From Methylobacterium mesophilicum SR1.6/6 (GTDB taxonomy: Bacteria > Pseudomonadota > Alphaproteobacteria > Rhizobiales > Beijerinckiaceae), in assembly GCF_000364445.2 (NCBI RefSeq), contig NZ_CP043538.1:1743612-1807611 (forward strand): DNA of 64,000 nucleotides. The letters are read 5' to 3'. Of the stretch, positions 51,195 to 60,742 are shown piece after piece. The notes below the pieces were generated by a model. That model was given only the letters and a program-made list of their open reading frames with translations. It did no database searches and was not told the DNA's origin. The position numbers were made by a program, and so were the translations under genes. Every line of letters starts with the position of its first letter. Positions within the stretch are counted from its first letter, which is position 1.

Positions 51195-51995
51195 TCATGA
51201 ATTGCGGACGGGGATCACCGAGCCGCGATAGCGGCTGCGGATGAACGCGGCGACGTCGGACGAGGTCAGCAGCGTGGCGAGGCGCTGCACGCGGGGATCC
51301 TTCGCCAGAGCCTCGGTCGTGACGAGGACGTTCGCGTACGGGTTGCCTTCGGCGTGCTCGAGGGCCAGCGCATCCCGCGCGGGTTCCAGTCCCGCCTCCA
51401 GCGCGTAATTGCCGTTGATCACCGCGAGCGTCACGTCATCCAGAGAGCGCGGCAATTGCGGCGGCGCGATCTCGACGAAGCGGAAGTTCTTCGGGTTCTC
51501 GATGACGTCGTCCAAGCTCGCATTCACGCCCGGCTCTCTCAACCGCAGGCGGATCAGGCCGTTCGCCTGAAGCAGCGATAGGCCTCGGCTTGTGTTGGAG
51601 ACGCTGTTCGACAGGGAGACGACTCCACCGGCCGGCAAGTCGGCGAGCGACTTGGTGCGGCGGCTGTACAGTCCCAGGGGCTCGATATGCACCGCCGCCA
51701 CGACGGCGAAGCGCAGGCCCATCGCCGCCTCCTCCGTGCGGAGGAACGGCACGTGCTGAAAGAAGTTGGCGTCGGCATCACCGTCACGCAGCAGGGCGTT
51801 CGGCCGGAGATCGCCCGAGATCTCGGTGGTTTTGAGTGGCAGGTCGGACGCGAGCTTCTCGGCAACGAAGTCGAGGATCTCCGCATGCGGCACGGAGGAG
51901 GCCACGACCCGCAGAGGAGCCGTCGTGGCGCGGGCCGGCCCCATGCTCAAAGCCAACGCACCGGACATGAATACGCGACGGGAGATCTGAGGCAC
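51195..51995 (-). CDS. NlpA/MetQ-type ABC substrate-binding protein without partners or lipobox
   Basis: 266 aa from a GTG at 51995. A Tat/Sec-like signal (SRRVFMSGALALSMGPARA) has no lipobox Cys, unlike typical MetQ lipoproteins. The body shows MetQ-family marks: VPHAEILDFVAEKL, DADANFFQHVPFLRTEE, HIEPLGLYSRRTKSLADLPAGG and NGNYALEAGLEPARDALALE, with NPYANVLV near the end. No metN or metI gene adjoins. The organosulfur setting suggests a sulfur-containing amino acid or sulfonate ligand. It is divergent from the tau-like operon at 52527. Confidence 0.85.
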   Translation of the reverse strand: MPQISRRVFMSGALALSMGPARATTAPLRVVASSVPHAEILDFVAEKLASDLPLKTTEISGDLRPNALLRDGDADANFFQHVPFLRTEEAAMGLRFAVVAAVHIEPLGLYSRRTKSLADLPAGGVVSLSNSVSNTSRGLSLLQANGLIRLRLREPGVNASLDDVIENPKNFRFVEIAPPQLPRSLDDVTLAVINGNYALEAGLEPARDALALEHAEGNPYANVLVTTEALAKDPRVQRLATLLTSSDVAAFIRSRYRGSVIPVRNS

Positions 51996-52526
51996 GGTGC
52001 ACGCTATTCAGATGAAGTTCTTGATGTCCCTGTGTTCTACCTACTTCGCAATCCATTTAGATATCAAGAGTATATATTATCGCATTTTTTGCCTGCTCCT
52101 AGAGATTTGTTCTCGGATCGATCTGAAGAATGATATTTGAGCTTCCCGGTGCGATGTTTCGCAAGTCCTCAAGCCGAGCCCACGGCCGTCGTGGAGGCGC
52201 AATAACCGCGGACCTCTCCAGTCCGAGATGATCGCGCAGGGACGCGCCGGACGAGGCCGCGGCGCTACGGGAACGGCGATGCCCCCCCGTCGCACGCGAG
52301 TCTGCTCAGATGGCGGACCCTCCATCGAAGAGGAGCATTGTTGCGCCCTCGCCGGCAGGAGGCGGTGGGAATGTTTCTAATATTTCCGACTATGAAAGCA
52401 TTAAAATCTTTCGCCAAGTCTCAATATAAAAGGACGTTCTTGTTGAACTTCGACTATGTTGCCGACAGTTTTTACGGATGCGCGACAGCGCGCCTGACCG
52501 CATCTCTCGCACGGCAACGGGTGGAC
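51996..52526. other. Divergent control region between the MetQ-like and tau-like genes
   Basis: No gene. Two AT-richer patches (about 52008-52140 and 52370-52480) flank a GC-rich centre, consistent with two divergent promoters. ATATAAAAGG at 52421-52430 could be part of a -10 region for the plus-strand operon. The tau-like gene frame is open back to 52338, but that extension lacks protein-like character. Confidence 0.45.
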
Positions 52527-53561
52527 ATGTTCGACAAGCGACGCAGTGCGCTCTCACGCAGGCACTTTGCCGTCCTGGCAGGGAGTATGGCGCTTGCCGG
52601 CATGACCTTGGGTCAGGCTGCGGCGGCGGAAGGCCGGCTGCGCATCGCCAAGCAGTTCGGCGTCGTCTACCTGCTGCTGAACGTGATCGAGGACCAGAAG
52701 CTTGTCGAGAAGCACGGCAAGGACGCGGGCCTCGACATCGCAGTGGAGTACGTCCAGCTCTCCGGCGGCTCGGCCGTCAACGACGCGCTGCTCTCCGGCT
52801 CGGTCGATATCGGCGGGGCCGGCGTCGGGCCGCTCTTCACCCTGTGGGACCGGACCCGCGGCCGGCAGGGCGTGAAGGGCGTCGCCTCCCTCGGCAACTT
52901 TCCCTACTACCTCGTCAGCAACCGGCCGGAGGTGAAGACCATCGCGGACTTCACGGACGTCGACCGCATCGCCGTGCCGGCGGTCGGCGTGTCGGTCCAG
53001 TCGCGCATCCTGCAATGGGCCTCCGCCAAGCTCTGGGGCGACAAGGACTTCGCCAAGCTCGACAAGATCAGCGTCGCCGTCCCGCATCCCGAGGCGACCG
53101 CCGCGATCGTCAAGGGCGGGACCGAGGTCACCGGCCACTTCGCCAACCCGCCCTTCCAGGATCAGGAACTCGCCGAGAATCCGAACGCCCACATCGTCCT
53201 GAACTCCTACGACGTCCAGGGCGGGCCCTCCTCCTCGACCGTGCTGTACGCGACCGAGCGCTTCTACAAGGAGAGCCCGAAGACCTACGCGGCCTTCGTC
53301 GACGCGCTGGACGAGGCGGCCAAGTTCGTCACGGCCAACCCCGAGAAGGCGGCCGATATCTACATCAAGGCGACGAACAGCAAGCTCGATCGCGAGCTGC
53401 TCCTCAAGGTCATCAAGAACCCGCAGGTCAGCTTCAAGATCGAGCCGCAGAACACCCTCGGCCTCGGCCAGTTCATGCACCGGGTCGGCGCGATCAAGGC
53501 GGAGCCGAAGAGCCTGTCGGATTACTTTTTCGCCAGTCCCCGCACCGCCGCCGGCAGCTAA
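52527..53561 (+). CDS. TauA/SsuA-type ABC transporter substrate-binding protein
   Basis: 344 aa from ATG 52527; an in-frame extension to 52338 is AT-rich promoter DNA. The signal peptide has SRRHFAVLAGSMALAGMTLG. The mature part runs LRIAKQFGVVYLLLNVIEDQ, VEYVQLSGGSAVNDALLSGS, VDIGGAGVGPLFTLWDRTRG and VPHPEATAAIVKGGTEVTGH, features of the taurine/sulfonate group, here with a longer C-terminal helical end. First gene of a complete operon with ATPase (8-bp gap) and permease. Confidence 0.9.
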   Translation: MFDKRRSALSRRHFAVLAGSMALAGMTLGQAAAAEGRLRIAKQFGVVYLLLNVIEDQKLVEKHGKDAGLDIAVEYVQLSGGSAVNDALLSGSVDIGGAGVGPLFTLWDRTRGRQGVKGVASLGNFPYYLVSNRPEVKTIADFTDVDRIAVPAVGVSVQSRILQWASAKLWGDKDFAKLDKISVAVPHPEATAAIVKGGTEVTGHFANPPFQDQELAENPNAHIVLNSYDVQGGPSSSTVLYATERFYKESPKTYAAFVDALDEAAKFVTANPEKAADIYIKATNSKLDRELLLKVIKNPQVSFKIEPQNTLGLGQFMHRVGAIKAEPKSLSDYFFASPRTAAGS

Positions 53562-53569
53562 GCAGGCGC

Positions 53570-54430
53570 ATGACCCTCACGGAAACGAGCGTCTTCACTG
53601 TGCCGCCGGAGCCGGAGGCCGCGGTCTGGAACGGGCCGCCCGATGCCTCGGCCCAGTGGCCAGACCCGCTCCTGCGCATCTCGGGCGTCAGCCTCGAATA
53701 CCGCACCTCGGCGCGAGTCGTGCGCGCCGCGCACCGCATCGACCTAGACGTCTACGAGGCCGACCGCTTCGTGCTGCTCGGCCCCTCGGGCTGCGGCAAG
53801 TCCACCCTGCTCAAGGCGGTAGCGGGGTTCATCCCGCCGGTGGAGGGTGAGATCACCCTCGACGGAATGCCCGTCCGGGGACCGGGGCCGGACCGCATTG
53901 TCGTGTTCCAGGAATTCGACCAGCTGCCGCCCTGGAAGACCGTGCTGCAGAACGTGGCGTTCCCGCTGCGCGCCTCCCGTCGCCTCGGCCGGCGCGAGGC
54001 GGCGGAGCGGGCGCGCCACGCCATCGACAAGGTCGGCCTGACGTCCTTCGCCAACAGCTACCCGCACCAGCTCTCGGGGGGTATGAAGCAGCGCGCGGCC
54101 ATCGCCCGGGCGCTGGCCATGCAGCCCCGGGTGCTTCTGATGGATGAGCCCTTCGCGGCGCTCGACGCGCTGACCCGGCGCCGAATGCAGGAGGAGCTGC
54201 TGACCCTCTGGGACGAGATCCGCTTCACCCTGCTGTTCGTGACCCACTCCATCGAGGAGGCGCTCGTCGTCGGGAACCGGGTGGCGTTGCTCTCACCCCA
54301 TCCGGGGCAGGTCCGCAGCGAGATCAACAGCCACGCCTTCGACCTGACGAGCCTCGGGAGCCCTGAGTTCCAGGCTGCTGCCCGGCGCTTGCACGAGCGT
54401 CTGTTCGAGGCCGACGGGAGCGCCGCATGA
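53570..54430 (+). CDS. Taurine/sulfonate-type ABC transporter ATPase (TauB/SsuB-like)
   Basis: 286 aa from ATG 53570. It has Walker [20 protein letters not shown]-loop [15 protein letters not shown], signature [17 protein letters not shown], Walker [18 protein letters not shown] and switch His in [10 protein letters not shown]. The N-terminal 35 residues are a proline-rich extension before the domain. Its stop overlaps the permease start (ATGA), so the two are translationally coupled. Confidence 0.94.
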   Translation: MTLTETSVFTVPPEPEAAVWNGPPDASAQWPDPLLRISGVSLEYRTSARVVRAAHRIDLDVYEADRFVLLGPSGCGKSTLLKAVAGFIPPVEGEITLDGMPVRGPGPDRIVVFQEFDQLPPWKTVLQNVAFPLRASRRLGRREAAERARHAIDKVGLTSFANSYPHQLSGGMKQRAAIARALAMQPRVLLMDEPFAALDALTRRRMQEELLTLWDEIRFTLLFVTHSIEEALVVGNRVALLSPHPGQVRSEINSHAFDLTSLGSPEFQAAARRLHERLFEADGSAA

Positions 54431-55314
54431 CCGCTTTCGCCACGACAGCACGGACGGTGCCGCCGATCCGACCGGAGGTCGACCGGATTCTGCCGCCCTT
54501 CGTGGAGGCTCCCGTCAGCCGCGCCCTGCCGATCGGCGTGCGCCTCTGGGAGCAGGGTTGGCTGCGCAAGGCGCTGATCCTCGCGATCCTGGCCGTGGCC
54601 TGGGAGGGCCTGGCGCGGTTCAAGGACAACGACCTCCTGCTGCCGGGCGTCACCGCTACCCTGTCGGCCCTGGCCGAGGGGCTGGCCGACGGCGAGCTAA
54701 TCGAGCGCGTGCGGATCTCCCTGGCCGTTCTGGCGCAGGGCTACGCAATCGGCGCCCTCCTCGCCTTCGGGCTGACGACGCTGGCCGTCTCGACGCAGTT
54801 CGGCCGCGACCTGCTCTCGACCCTGACCGCGATGTTCAACCCGCTCCCGGCCATCGCGCTGCTGCCGCTGGCCCTGCTCTGGTTCGGGCTCGGCAACGGC
54901 AGCCTTGTCTTCGTGCTGGTCCACGCGGTCCTGTGGCCGCTGGCGCTCAACACCTTCGCCGGCTTCCAGGGCGTGCCCGAGACCCTGCGCATGGCGGGCC
55001 GGAACTACGGGCTCACCGGGCTCGCCTACGTCTGGCAGATCCTGATCCCGGCGGCGCTGCCGGCGATCCTGTCGGGCCTCAAGATCGGCTGGGCCTTCGC
55101 GTGGCGCACCCTGATCGCCGCCGAGCTGGTGTTCGGCGCGGCCTCCGGCAAGGGCGGCCTCGGCTGGTACATCTACCAGAACCGCAATGAGCTCTACACG
55201 GACCGGGTCTTCGCCGGCCTGCTCGTCGTCATCTTGATCGGTCTCTTCGTCGAAAACATCGTTTTTGCCACCCTGGAGCGGGTGACGGTGCGTCGTTGGG
55301 GCGTCGTCCGCTGA
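54427..55314 (+). CDS. Taurine/sulfonate-type ABC transporter permease (TauC/SsuC-like)
   Basis: 295 aa. About six transmembrane helices follow a polar N-terminus of 40 residues. The coupling-loop motif is [25 protein letters not shown], and the helix pair [30 protein letters not shown] matches the TauC family. With the binding protein and ATPase upstream it forms a complete importer. Confidence 0.93.
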   Translation: MTAFATTARTVPPIRPEVDRILPPFVEAPVSRALPIGVRLWEQGWLRKALILAILAVAWEGLARFKDNDLLLPGVTATLSALAEGLADGELIERVRISLAVLAQGYAIGALLAFGLTTLAVSTQFGRDLLSTLTAMFNPLPAIALLPLALLWFGLGNGSLVFVLVHAVLWPLALNTFAGFQGVPETLRMAGRNYGLTGLAYVWQILIPAALPAILSGLKIGWAFAWRTLIAAELVFGAASGKGGLGWYIYQNRNELYTDRVFAGLLVVILIGLFVENIVFATLERVTVRRWGVVR

Positions 55315-55402
55315 CGGTACTTCCGCGGGCAGTGAAGCCGCACCCAGATGTTGCAGGCTAGCCCTCAGGCCCCCCACTTCCAAAAACATCGACGATGCTG
55401 CC

Positions 55403-55647
55403 CTACCCGACGATCCGGCCATCCTGGAACACGAGCACTCGATCGGCGAGGTGCTGAACCACGCTCCAGTGCGAGAGAGGGACGGCAGGGCGGTGCCGAG
55501 CCGGCCCTGAAGATCGGCCGGCAGATCAAGGATCTGTTTCTGGATGCCGATGTCCAGGGCCGACACTGGCTCGTCGCAGACGATCAGAGCGAGCTCGGCG
55601 GCCAGAGCCCGGGCGATCGCCACGTGCTGGCGCTAACCACTGGATAG
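55403..55647 (-). pseudogene. Remnant of a dipeptide/oligopeptide ABC ATPase
   Basis: The minus strand reads a degraded signature motif (LSSG, stop, [11 protein letters not shown]) followed by [23 protein letters not shown], the Walker B and D-loop of DppD/OppD-type ATPases. After a frame change it continues [16 protein letters not shown] and a stop. Walker A and most of the protein are missing. It lies opposite in orientation to the intact dipeptide-type operon at 57175, so it derives from a different copy. The rest of 55315-55928 holds no gene. Confidence 0.65.
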
Positions 55648-55928
55648 GTTGCTGGGATGCCACCTCCGAGGCCGACTTGGTTGAGGAGCGCGCACCTCAG
55701 ACCGCCAGTGAGATATCGCCTCGCGCTTTTAATATCGGCAAATGGAAATTGATCAACGCCAAATTCGCCGATCTATAGTTAGCGAGCCCCTCCTGGATCA
55801 TATTTAAGGAATAAAATTCCCTCGACAATGTGGCAATCGAAGATCATCTTTTGTCTACGGATTAAAACGGTCGACAGCTCTGAAGGCAGCGATGAATTTT
55901 CGCTGCGTGTTTTGCTGCGCCGCGATTC

Positions 55929-57164
55929 ATGCAGCAGATGACTTCATTGCAATCACAGTCCGAGCGATCGCTCTCCTCATATGCAGAAAATGATCGGCTG
56001 TCTGGCCTGAAGCAGGTATTCCTCGAGGTCGGACAACATGCATCCCTGCGGGAGCTGGAGCGCACCCATCCACTTGAGCAGCTCGATCTGCTGCGGACGG
56101 CGCGCTTCGGAGCACTGCGAATAGGGCGCGAAGACGGAGGGCAAAGCGCGACTTTCCGTGAACTGCTGGGATTAGTAATCGCTTTGGGCGACGCCGACCC
56201 GAACGTGGCCCACATATTCCGGAACCACTTCACTTTTGTCGAGCGTTTCGCACGCCGGCCATGCACTGATCAGGAGCGCCAATGGCAGCGCTTAGTCGTC
56301 GACGGCGCGGTGGTCGGACTGGCCAACACAGAACTCGAAAGTGCCACCATCGGCGGCGCTCCGATGTCCACGAAATTGACCCGTGACGGCATTGCCTACC
56401 GGTTGAATGGGCGCAAGTACTATAGCACGGGTACGCTCTACGCAGATCTTGTCCAGGTGAGAGCGTCGACGCCCGACGGCAGCCTCGCCTCCGCCATCAT
56501 TCCGACCGACCGAACCGGCGTCGAACGGCTCGACGATTGGGACGGCACTGGGCAGCGCCTAACAGGCAGCGGCACCACGATCCTGACCGACGTGCGGGTG
56601 GAAGCCGACGAGGTCGTCATCGATGGTGCCGGTTCCGGGTTCGGCGTCGCCTATTCCGCCACACTTCCGCAACTGTACCTGACCGCCATCGAAGCCGGCA
56701 TCTTGCGCAGCATCCTGCGGGACGCCATTGCGTTGGTGTCCGGCCGTACCCGTCCGTTCTACTATTCCCCGGACAAGCCGCCGGACGACGCGCTTCTGCA
56801 GAACGCGATAGGGGAGCTGGCCAGCTCGGCGTTCGCCGCGGAGGCGATCGTCCTTGCCGCCGCGGATGTCCTGGACCGCGTCGATGCCGTCAGAGCTGCC
56901 GGTGTCGACGAAGGCGATCTGGCCGAGCACGCTTCACTTGCGGCCGCTCAGGCCAAGGTCGTGATCGACGACCTCGCGCTGCGCGCCGGTTCGCGGCTCT
57001 TCGACGTCGGGGGCGCCTCTGCGACCCAGAGGACGAAGAATCTCGACCGGCACTGGCGCAACGTCCGCACGCTCGCATCCCACAATCCGAAGGCGCTCAA
57101 GGCCCGCGTGATCGGAGACCATCTGGTCAACGGCATCGCATTGCCGCGCTCCGGCTTCTTCTAA
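55929..57164 (+). CDS. DszC/SfnB-like acyl-CoA dehydrogenase-fold monooxygenase
   Basis: 411 aa from ATG 55929 (ATG 55938 is an alternative; no clear ribosome-binding site). The fold's middle strands are YRLNGRKYYSTGTLYADLVQV and DWDGTGQRLTGSGTTILTDVRV. The C-terminal LASHNPKALKARVIGDHLVNG, with the His of the HNP motif, is typical of DszC and related FMNH2-dependent sulfide/sulfone monooxygenases. It starts a compact operon: 10 bp to the binding protein, then two permeases, an LLM monooxygenase, a rhodanese protein and an ATPase. Probable role: oxidation at or near sulfur. Confidence 0.88.
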   Translation: MQQMTSLQSQSERSLSSYAENDRLSGLKQVFLEVGQHASLRELERTHPLEQLDLLRTARFGALRIGREDGGQSATFRELLGLVIALGDADPNVAHIFRNHFTFVERFARRPCTDQERQWQRLVVDGAVVGLANTELESATIGGAPMSTKLTRDGIAYRLNGRKYYSTGTLYADLVQVRASTPDGSLASAIIPTDRTGVERLDDWDGTGQRLTGSGTTILTDVRVEADEVVIDGAGSGFGVAYSATLPQLYLTAIEAGILRSILRDAIALVSGRTRPFYYSPDKPPDDALLQNAIGELASSAFAAEAIVLAAADVLDRVDAVRAAGVDEGDLAEHASLAAAQAKVVIDDLALRAGSRLFDVGGASATQRTKNLDRHWRNVRTLASHNPKALKARVIGDHLVNGIALPRSGFF

Positions 57165-57174
57165 GAGGCACGCG

Positions 57175-58791
57175 ATGCATCGTCCTTTCGTATGGCTTCC
57201 GACCAGGCGCTCGCTCTTGGCCGCCGGAACCGCGGGATTGGCCGCGGCCGGTCTGTCCCGAGGCGCGCGCGCAGGCGACGTCGCGAAGCCAGGCGGCACG
57301 CTCGTCGTCGTGCTCGATCCGGAGCCGGCGGGTCTGGTCGCCGGCATATCGATCTCGGCACCGGCAGTGGCCGTGTCCTCCAACATCTTCGACGGGCTTG
57401 TCGTTCTCGACGAGACCTTCACCCCTCGTCCGCAACTCGCCGAAAGCTGGGAGACGTCTCGGGACGGCCTGTCGATCACCTTTCGCCTGCGGAAGGACGT
57501 CTCCTGGCACGACGGGAAGCCGTTCACGTCGGCCGACGTCCAGTACTCGCTGATTGAGGTCACCAAGAAGACGCACCCGCGCGGCAACGCCGTCTTCGCG
57601 AACCTCAAGGCGGTCGAGACGCCGGATCCCCACACGGCCGTCTTCCGCTTCTCGCGCCCGTCGCCGGTGGTCTGGGCGGCGCTTGAGGGAACCGAGACCC
57701 AGATCCTGCCGCGCCACCTCTACGAAGGCACGAACCCAATCGCCAATCCCTGGACAGCGAAGCCGATCGGGACGGGCGCGTTCGTCTTCAAGGAATGGAT
57801 CCGCGGCGACAGGATCGTGCTCGAGCGCAACCCGAACTACTGGGACAAGGGGCGTCCGCTCCTGGACCGGATCGTCTTCCGCACCATCCGGGACGCCGGC
57901 TCCCGCACCGCGACCCTGGAGGCCGGCGAGGCACAGTACGGGGCCATGAACCCGGTGTCCCTCGCCGACACCGAGCGGCTGCGCGGTTCGGCCGACCTGA
58001 CCGTCGAGACGCGCGGCTTCGAGGGCTCCGCCCCGATGTACTTCTTCGACTTCAACATGCGCCGGAAGCCGTTCGACGACATCCGGGTACGGCAGGCGTT
58101 CGCGCACGCCCTCGACCGCACGGCGCTCGCCCGGACGATCTGGTACGGGCTGGCCGAGCCGGCGACCGGCCCGATCCCGAGCTACCAGAAGGCCTTCTAC
58201 AACCCCGATACGCCACAGTACGCGTTCGACCCGAAGAAGGCCGAGGCTCTTCTCGACGAGGCCGGCCTCAAACGTGGACCGGGCGGCGTGCGTCTGCGCA
58301 TCGACCATGTGCCGTGCGCCTACGGCGACGACTACATACGGGCCGCGGAATTCTACCGGCAGGCGCTCAAACGGATCGGCGTCGAGTTGCGAGTCAGGAC
58401 CTTCGACCTGCCCACCTACCTTCGCGTGATCTTCACCGACTACGACTTCGACACGCACTCCGCTTGGTACTCGGCCTACCCGGATCCGCAGATCGGCGTG
58501 CAGCGGCGGTACTGGAGCCAAGCGATCAAGAAGGGCACGCCCTCGTCCAACGCCTCACAGGTCGCCGATCCTGATCTCGACCAAGTGATCGAGGCGATCC
58601 AGGTCGCGGGCGATCCGTCGGAGCGGAACGCGCTCATCCGCCGCTTCCAGTCCGTCGCGCAGGAGAAGCTGCCGTCCATCAACCTGCTCGAACTCAAGTT
58701 CTTCCGCGTGTACGCGAAGAACCTCGACGGCATCAGCTTCGCGCCGTTCGGCGGCTACCAGTCGTTCAAGACCGTCTCGACGAGCGTCTGA
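57175..58791 (+). CDS. Family 5 (dipeptide-type) ABC transporter substrate-binding protein
   Basis: 538 aa from ATG 57175, with AGAGG upstream. The signal peptide (TRRSLLAAGTAGLAAAGLSRG) has a twin-arginine-like start. Family 5 marks are PQLAESWETSRDGLSITFRLRKDVSWHDGKPFTSADV, VNPNYWDKGRPLLDRI-like ERNPNYWDKGRPLLDRIVFR and a C-terminal lobe (RVIFTDYDFDTHSAWYSAYP). These proteins bind peptides, nickel chelates or glutathione-like compounds. Inside a sulfur operon, a sulfur-containing peptide or conjugate is a fair guess. Confidence 0.92.
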   Translation: MHRPFVWLPTRRSLLAAGTAGLAAAGLSRGARAGDVAKPGGTLVVVLDPEPAGLVAGISISAPAVAVSSNIFDGLVVLDETFTPRPQLAESWETSRDGLSITFRLRKDVSWHDGKPFTSADVQYSLIEVTKKTHPRGNAVFANLKAVETPDPHTAVFRFSRPSPVVWAALEGTETQILPRHLYEGTNPIANPWTAKPIGTGAFVFKEWIRGDRIVLERNPNYWDKGRPLLDRIVFRTIRDAGSRTATLEAGEAQYGAMNPVSLADTERLRGSADLTVETRGFEGSAPMYFFDFNMRRKPFDDIRVRQAFAHALDRTALARTIWYGLAEPATGPIPSYQKAFYNPDTPQYAFDPKKAEALLDEAGLKRGPGGVRLRIDHVPCAYGDDYIRAAEFYRQALKRIGVELRVRTFDLPTYLRVIFTDYDFDTHSAWYSAYPDPQIGVQRRYWSQAIKKGTPSSNASQVADPDLDQVIEAIQVAGDPSERNALIRRFQSVAQEKLPSINLLELKFFRVYAKNLDGISFAPFGGYQSFKTVSTSV

Positions 58792-58793
58792 CC

Positions 58794-59798
58794 ATGTCGG
58801 AGCCGCTTCCCGTCGCCGGCACGAGCCGCGCCCTCCGCTACCTTGGCCTGCGGTGCCTGCAGGCAGTACCGACGGTGATCGCGATCGCCGTCCTCAACTT
58901 CTTCTTCCTCCGCTTGGCCCCGGGCGATCTCGTGGACACGATGGCGGGCGAGGCCGGTGCAGCGACGCCGGAATACATGGCGATGCTGCGCCAGCTCTAC
59001 GGCCTCGATCAGCCGGTCTGGACGCAGTTCCTCCACTATCTGTCGCGGCTCGCACATCTGGATCTGGGCTACTCTTTCCGGAATTCGACGACCGTTCTTG
59101 ACCTCATACTCTCGCGCCTTCCGAACACGGCGCTGCTGATGCTCTCGAGCCTCGCCGTGGCCCTCGTCGGGGGCGTGGCGCTCGGCACGATCGGTGCACG
59201 CTGGCGCGGGCGCTGGCCCGACGCCCTGATCTCCGCGATCTCGACGGTCGGCTTCGCGACACCGCTGTTCTGGATCGGCCTGATGCTGATCGTCCTGTTC
59301 TCGGTCCATCTCCGGTGGCTTCCGGCCGGCGGCATGACCGACGTCGACGCGGGCCGGACCGGGCTGCCGTATCTGCTCGACGTCGCGCGGCATCTGGTGC
59401 TGCCGGTCTTCAGCCTCGCGGTCTTCTACGTGGCGATCTACGCGCGAATGACCCGCTCGGCGGTGCTGGAGGTGCGCGAGCTCGACTTCGTCCGGACCGC
59501 GCGCGCGAAGGGGCTCGCTCCCCGCAAGGTCATGTCGCGTCACGTCCTGCGGAACGCGCTCCTGCCGATCGTGACGATGACCGGGCTCCAGTTCGGCACA
59601 CTGCTGTCTGGATCGGTGGTGATCGAGACCGTGTTCGCATGGCCCGGGATGGGGCGGCTCGCCTTCGACGCCGTATTCCAAAGGGACCTCAACCTGCTCC
59701 TGGGCGTGCTGCTCTTCTCGTCCTGCCTCGTCGTCGTCTCCAATCTCTGCACCGACCTGCTCTACTCGGTGCTCGATCCGAGGATCGAGGTCCGATGA
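58794..59798 (+). CDS. Dipeptide-type ABC transporter permease, DppB/OppB-like
   Basis: 334 aa. Its first helix is VPTVIAIAVLNFFFLRLAPG, followed by an extracytoplasmic region with the conserved YGLDQPVWTQFLHYLSRLAHLDLGYSFR. The remaining helices contain MTRSAVLEVRELDFVRTARAKGLAPRKV (EAA loop) and the ending FQRDLNLLLGVLLFSSCLVV. It follows the binding protein by 2 bp, and its stop overlaps the next permease start. Confidence 0.93.
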   Translation: MSEPLPVAGTSRALRYLGLRCLQAVPTVIAIAVLNFFFLRLAPGDLVDTMAGEAGAATPEYMAMLRQLYGLDQPVWTQFLHYLSRLAHLDLGYSFRNSTTVLDLILSRLPNTALLMLSSLAVALVGGVALGTIGARWRGRWPDALISAISTVGFATPLFWIGLMLIVLFSVHLRWLPAGGMTDVDAGRTGLPYLLDVARHLVLPVFSLAVFYVAIYARMTRSAVLEVRELDFVRTARAKGLAPRKVMSRHVLRNALLPIVTMTGLQFGTLLSGSVVIETVFAWPGMGRLAFDAVFQRDLNLLLGVLLFSSCLVVVSNLCTDLLYSVLDPRIEVR

Positions 59799-60703
59799 CC
59801 GTGGTTCCGCTCACCAAGGCCACGCGGATCGCGACCCTCCTGTCCGGTCGCAAACGCGCCCAGCAGCCGTCGTCCAGTGTCCTCCGACGCCTCCTCCGCA
59901 ACCGGTCGGCCGCGTTCGGCGGCGCGGTGCTGATCGCCGCGGCGCTGGCAGCGGTCTTTGCGGGAGCGATCTTCGACGCCGACCCGCTCGACATGGTCGG
60001 GCGCCCTTACACGTGGCCGCTCACCGACAGGCTCCACCCGCTCGGCACGGACATGCTCGGTCGGGACATCCTCGTCGGGCTGGTCTACGCCGCCCGCGTC
60101 TCGCTCGCGGTCGGGTTCGCGGCTGCCGCATTGTCCACGATCCTCGGCGTATCGCTGGGCGTGCTGGCCGGCTACTTCGGGGGCTGGACTGACGGCCTGA
60201 TCTCGCGGCTCACCGAAGTCTTCCAGACCATGCCGCCCCTGATCCTCGCGGTGGTCGTCGTGACGGTTCTGTCGCCGAGCGTCGGCTCGATCGCCTGTGG
60301 CATCGGGATCGCATCCTGGCCGCAGATCGCCCGGATCGTCAGAGCCGAGACGCTGCGCCTCCGGGACAGCGAGTTCGTCCAGGCCGCGGTGTCGGTCGGC
60401 GAAGGGCATCTGCGCATCGTGGCCGGCCACATCCTGCCGAACGCGTTGCCCCAGATCGTCGTGACCGGCTCCATCCTGGTGGCCTCCGCCATCCTGACCG
60501 AGGCGGCGCTGGCCTTTCTCGGGCTTGGGGATCCAAACGAGATCTCCTGGGGGAGCATGATCGGCGCCGGGCGCGAGGCCATGCGGACGGCCTGGTACAT
60601 GACAGCGCTTCCGGGCCTCGCCATCACGGCCGTCGTGCTCTCGCTGAACCTCCTCGCCGACGGTCTCAACGACGTCTTCAATCCGCGTGCCGGGAACGTC
60701 TGA
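59795..60703 (+). CDS. Dipeptide-type ABC transporter permease, DppC/OppC-like
   Basis: 302 aa from ATG 59795, overlapping the previous stop (ATGA). After a basic N-terminus, the first helix is AAFGGAVLIAAALAAVFAGAI. The signature HPLGTDMLGRDILVGLVYAARVSLAVG is the hallmark of DppC-type permeases. The EAA loop is RIVRAETLRLRDSEFVQAAVSVG and the C-terminus has AALAFLGLGDPNEISWGSMI. Pairs with the upstream permease as a heterodimer. Confidence 0.94.
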   Translation: MTVVPLTKATRIATLLSGRKRAQQPSSSVLRRLLRNRSAAFGGAVLIAAALAAVFAGAIFDADPLDMVGRPYTWPLTDRLHPLGTDMLGRDILVGLVYAARVSLAVGFAAAALSTILGVSLGVLAGYFGGWTDGLISRLTEVFQTMPPLILAVVVVTVLSPSVGSIACGIGIASWPQIARIVRAETLRLRDSEFVQAAVSVGEGHLRIVAGHILPNALPQIVVTGSILVASAILTEAALAFLGLGDPNEISWGSMIGAGREAMRTAWYMTALPGLAITAVVLSLNLLADGLNDVFNPRAGNV

Positions 60704-60742
60704 ACGCGGACCCCGGTCCGCGTCACTCGAAGGAGAGTGTCC

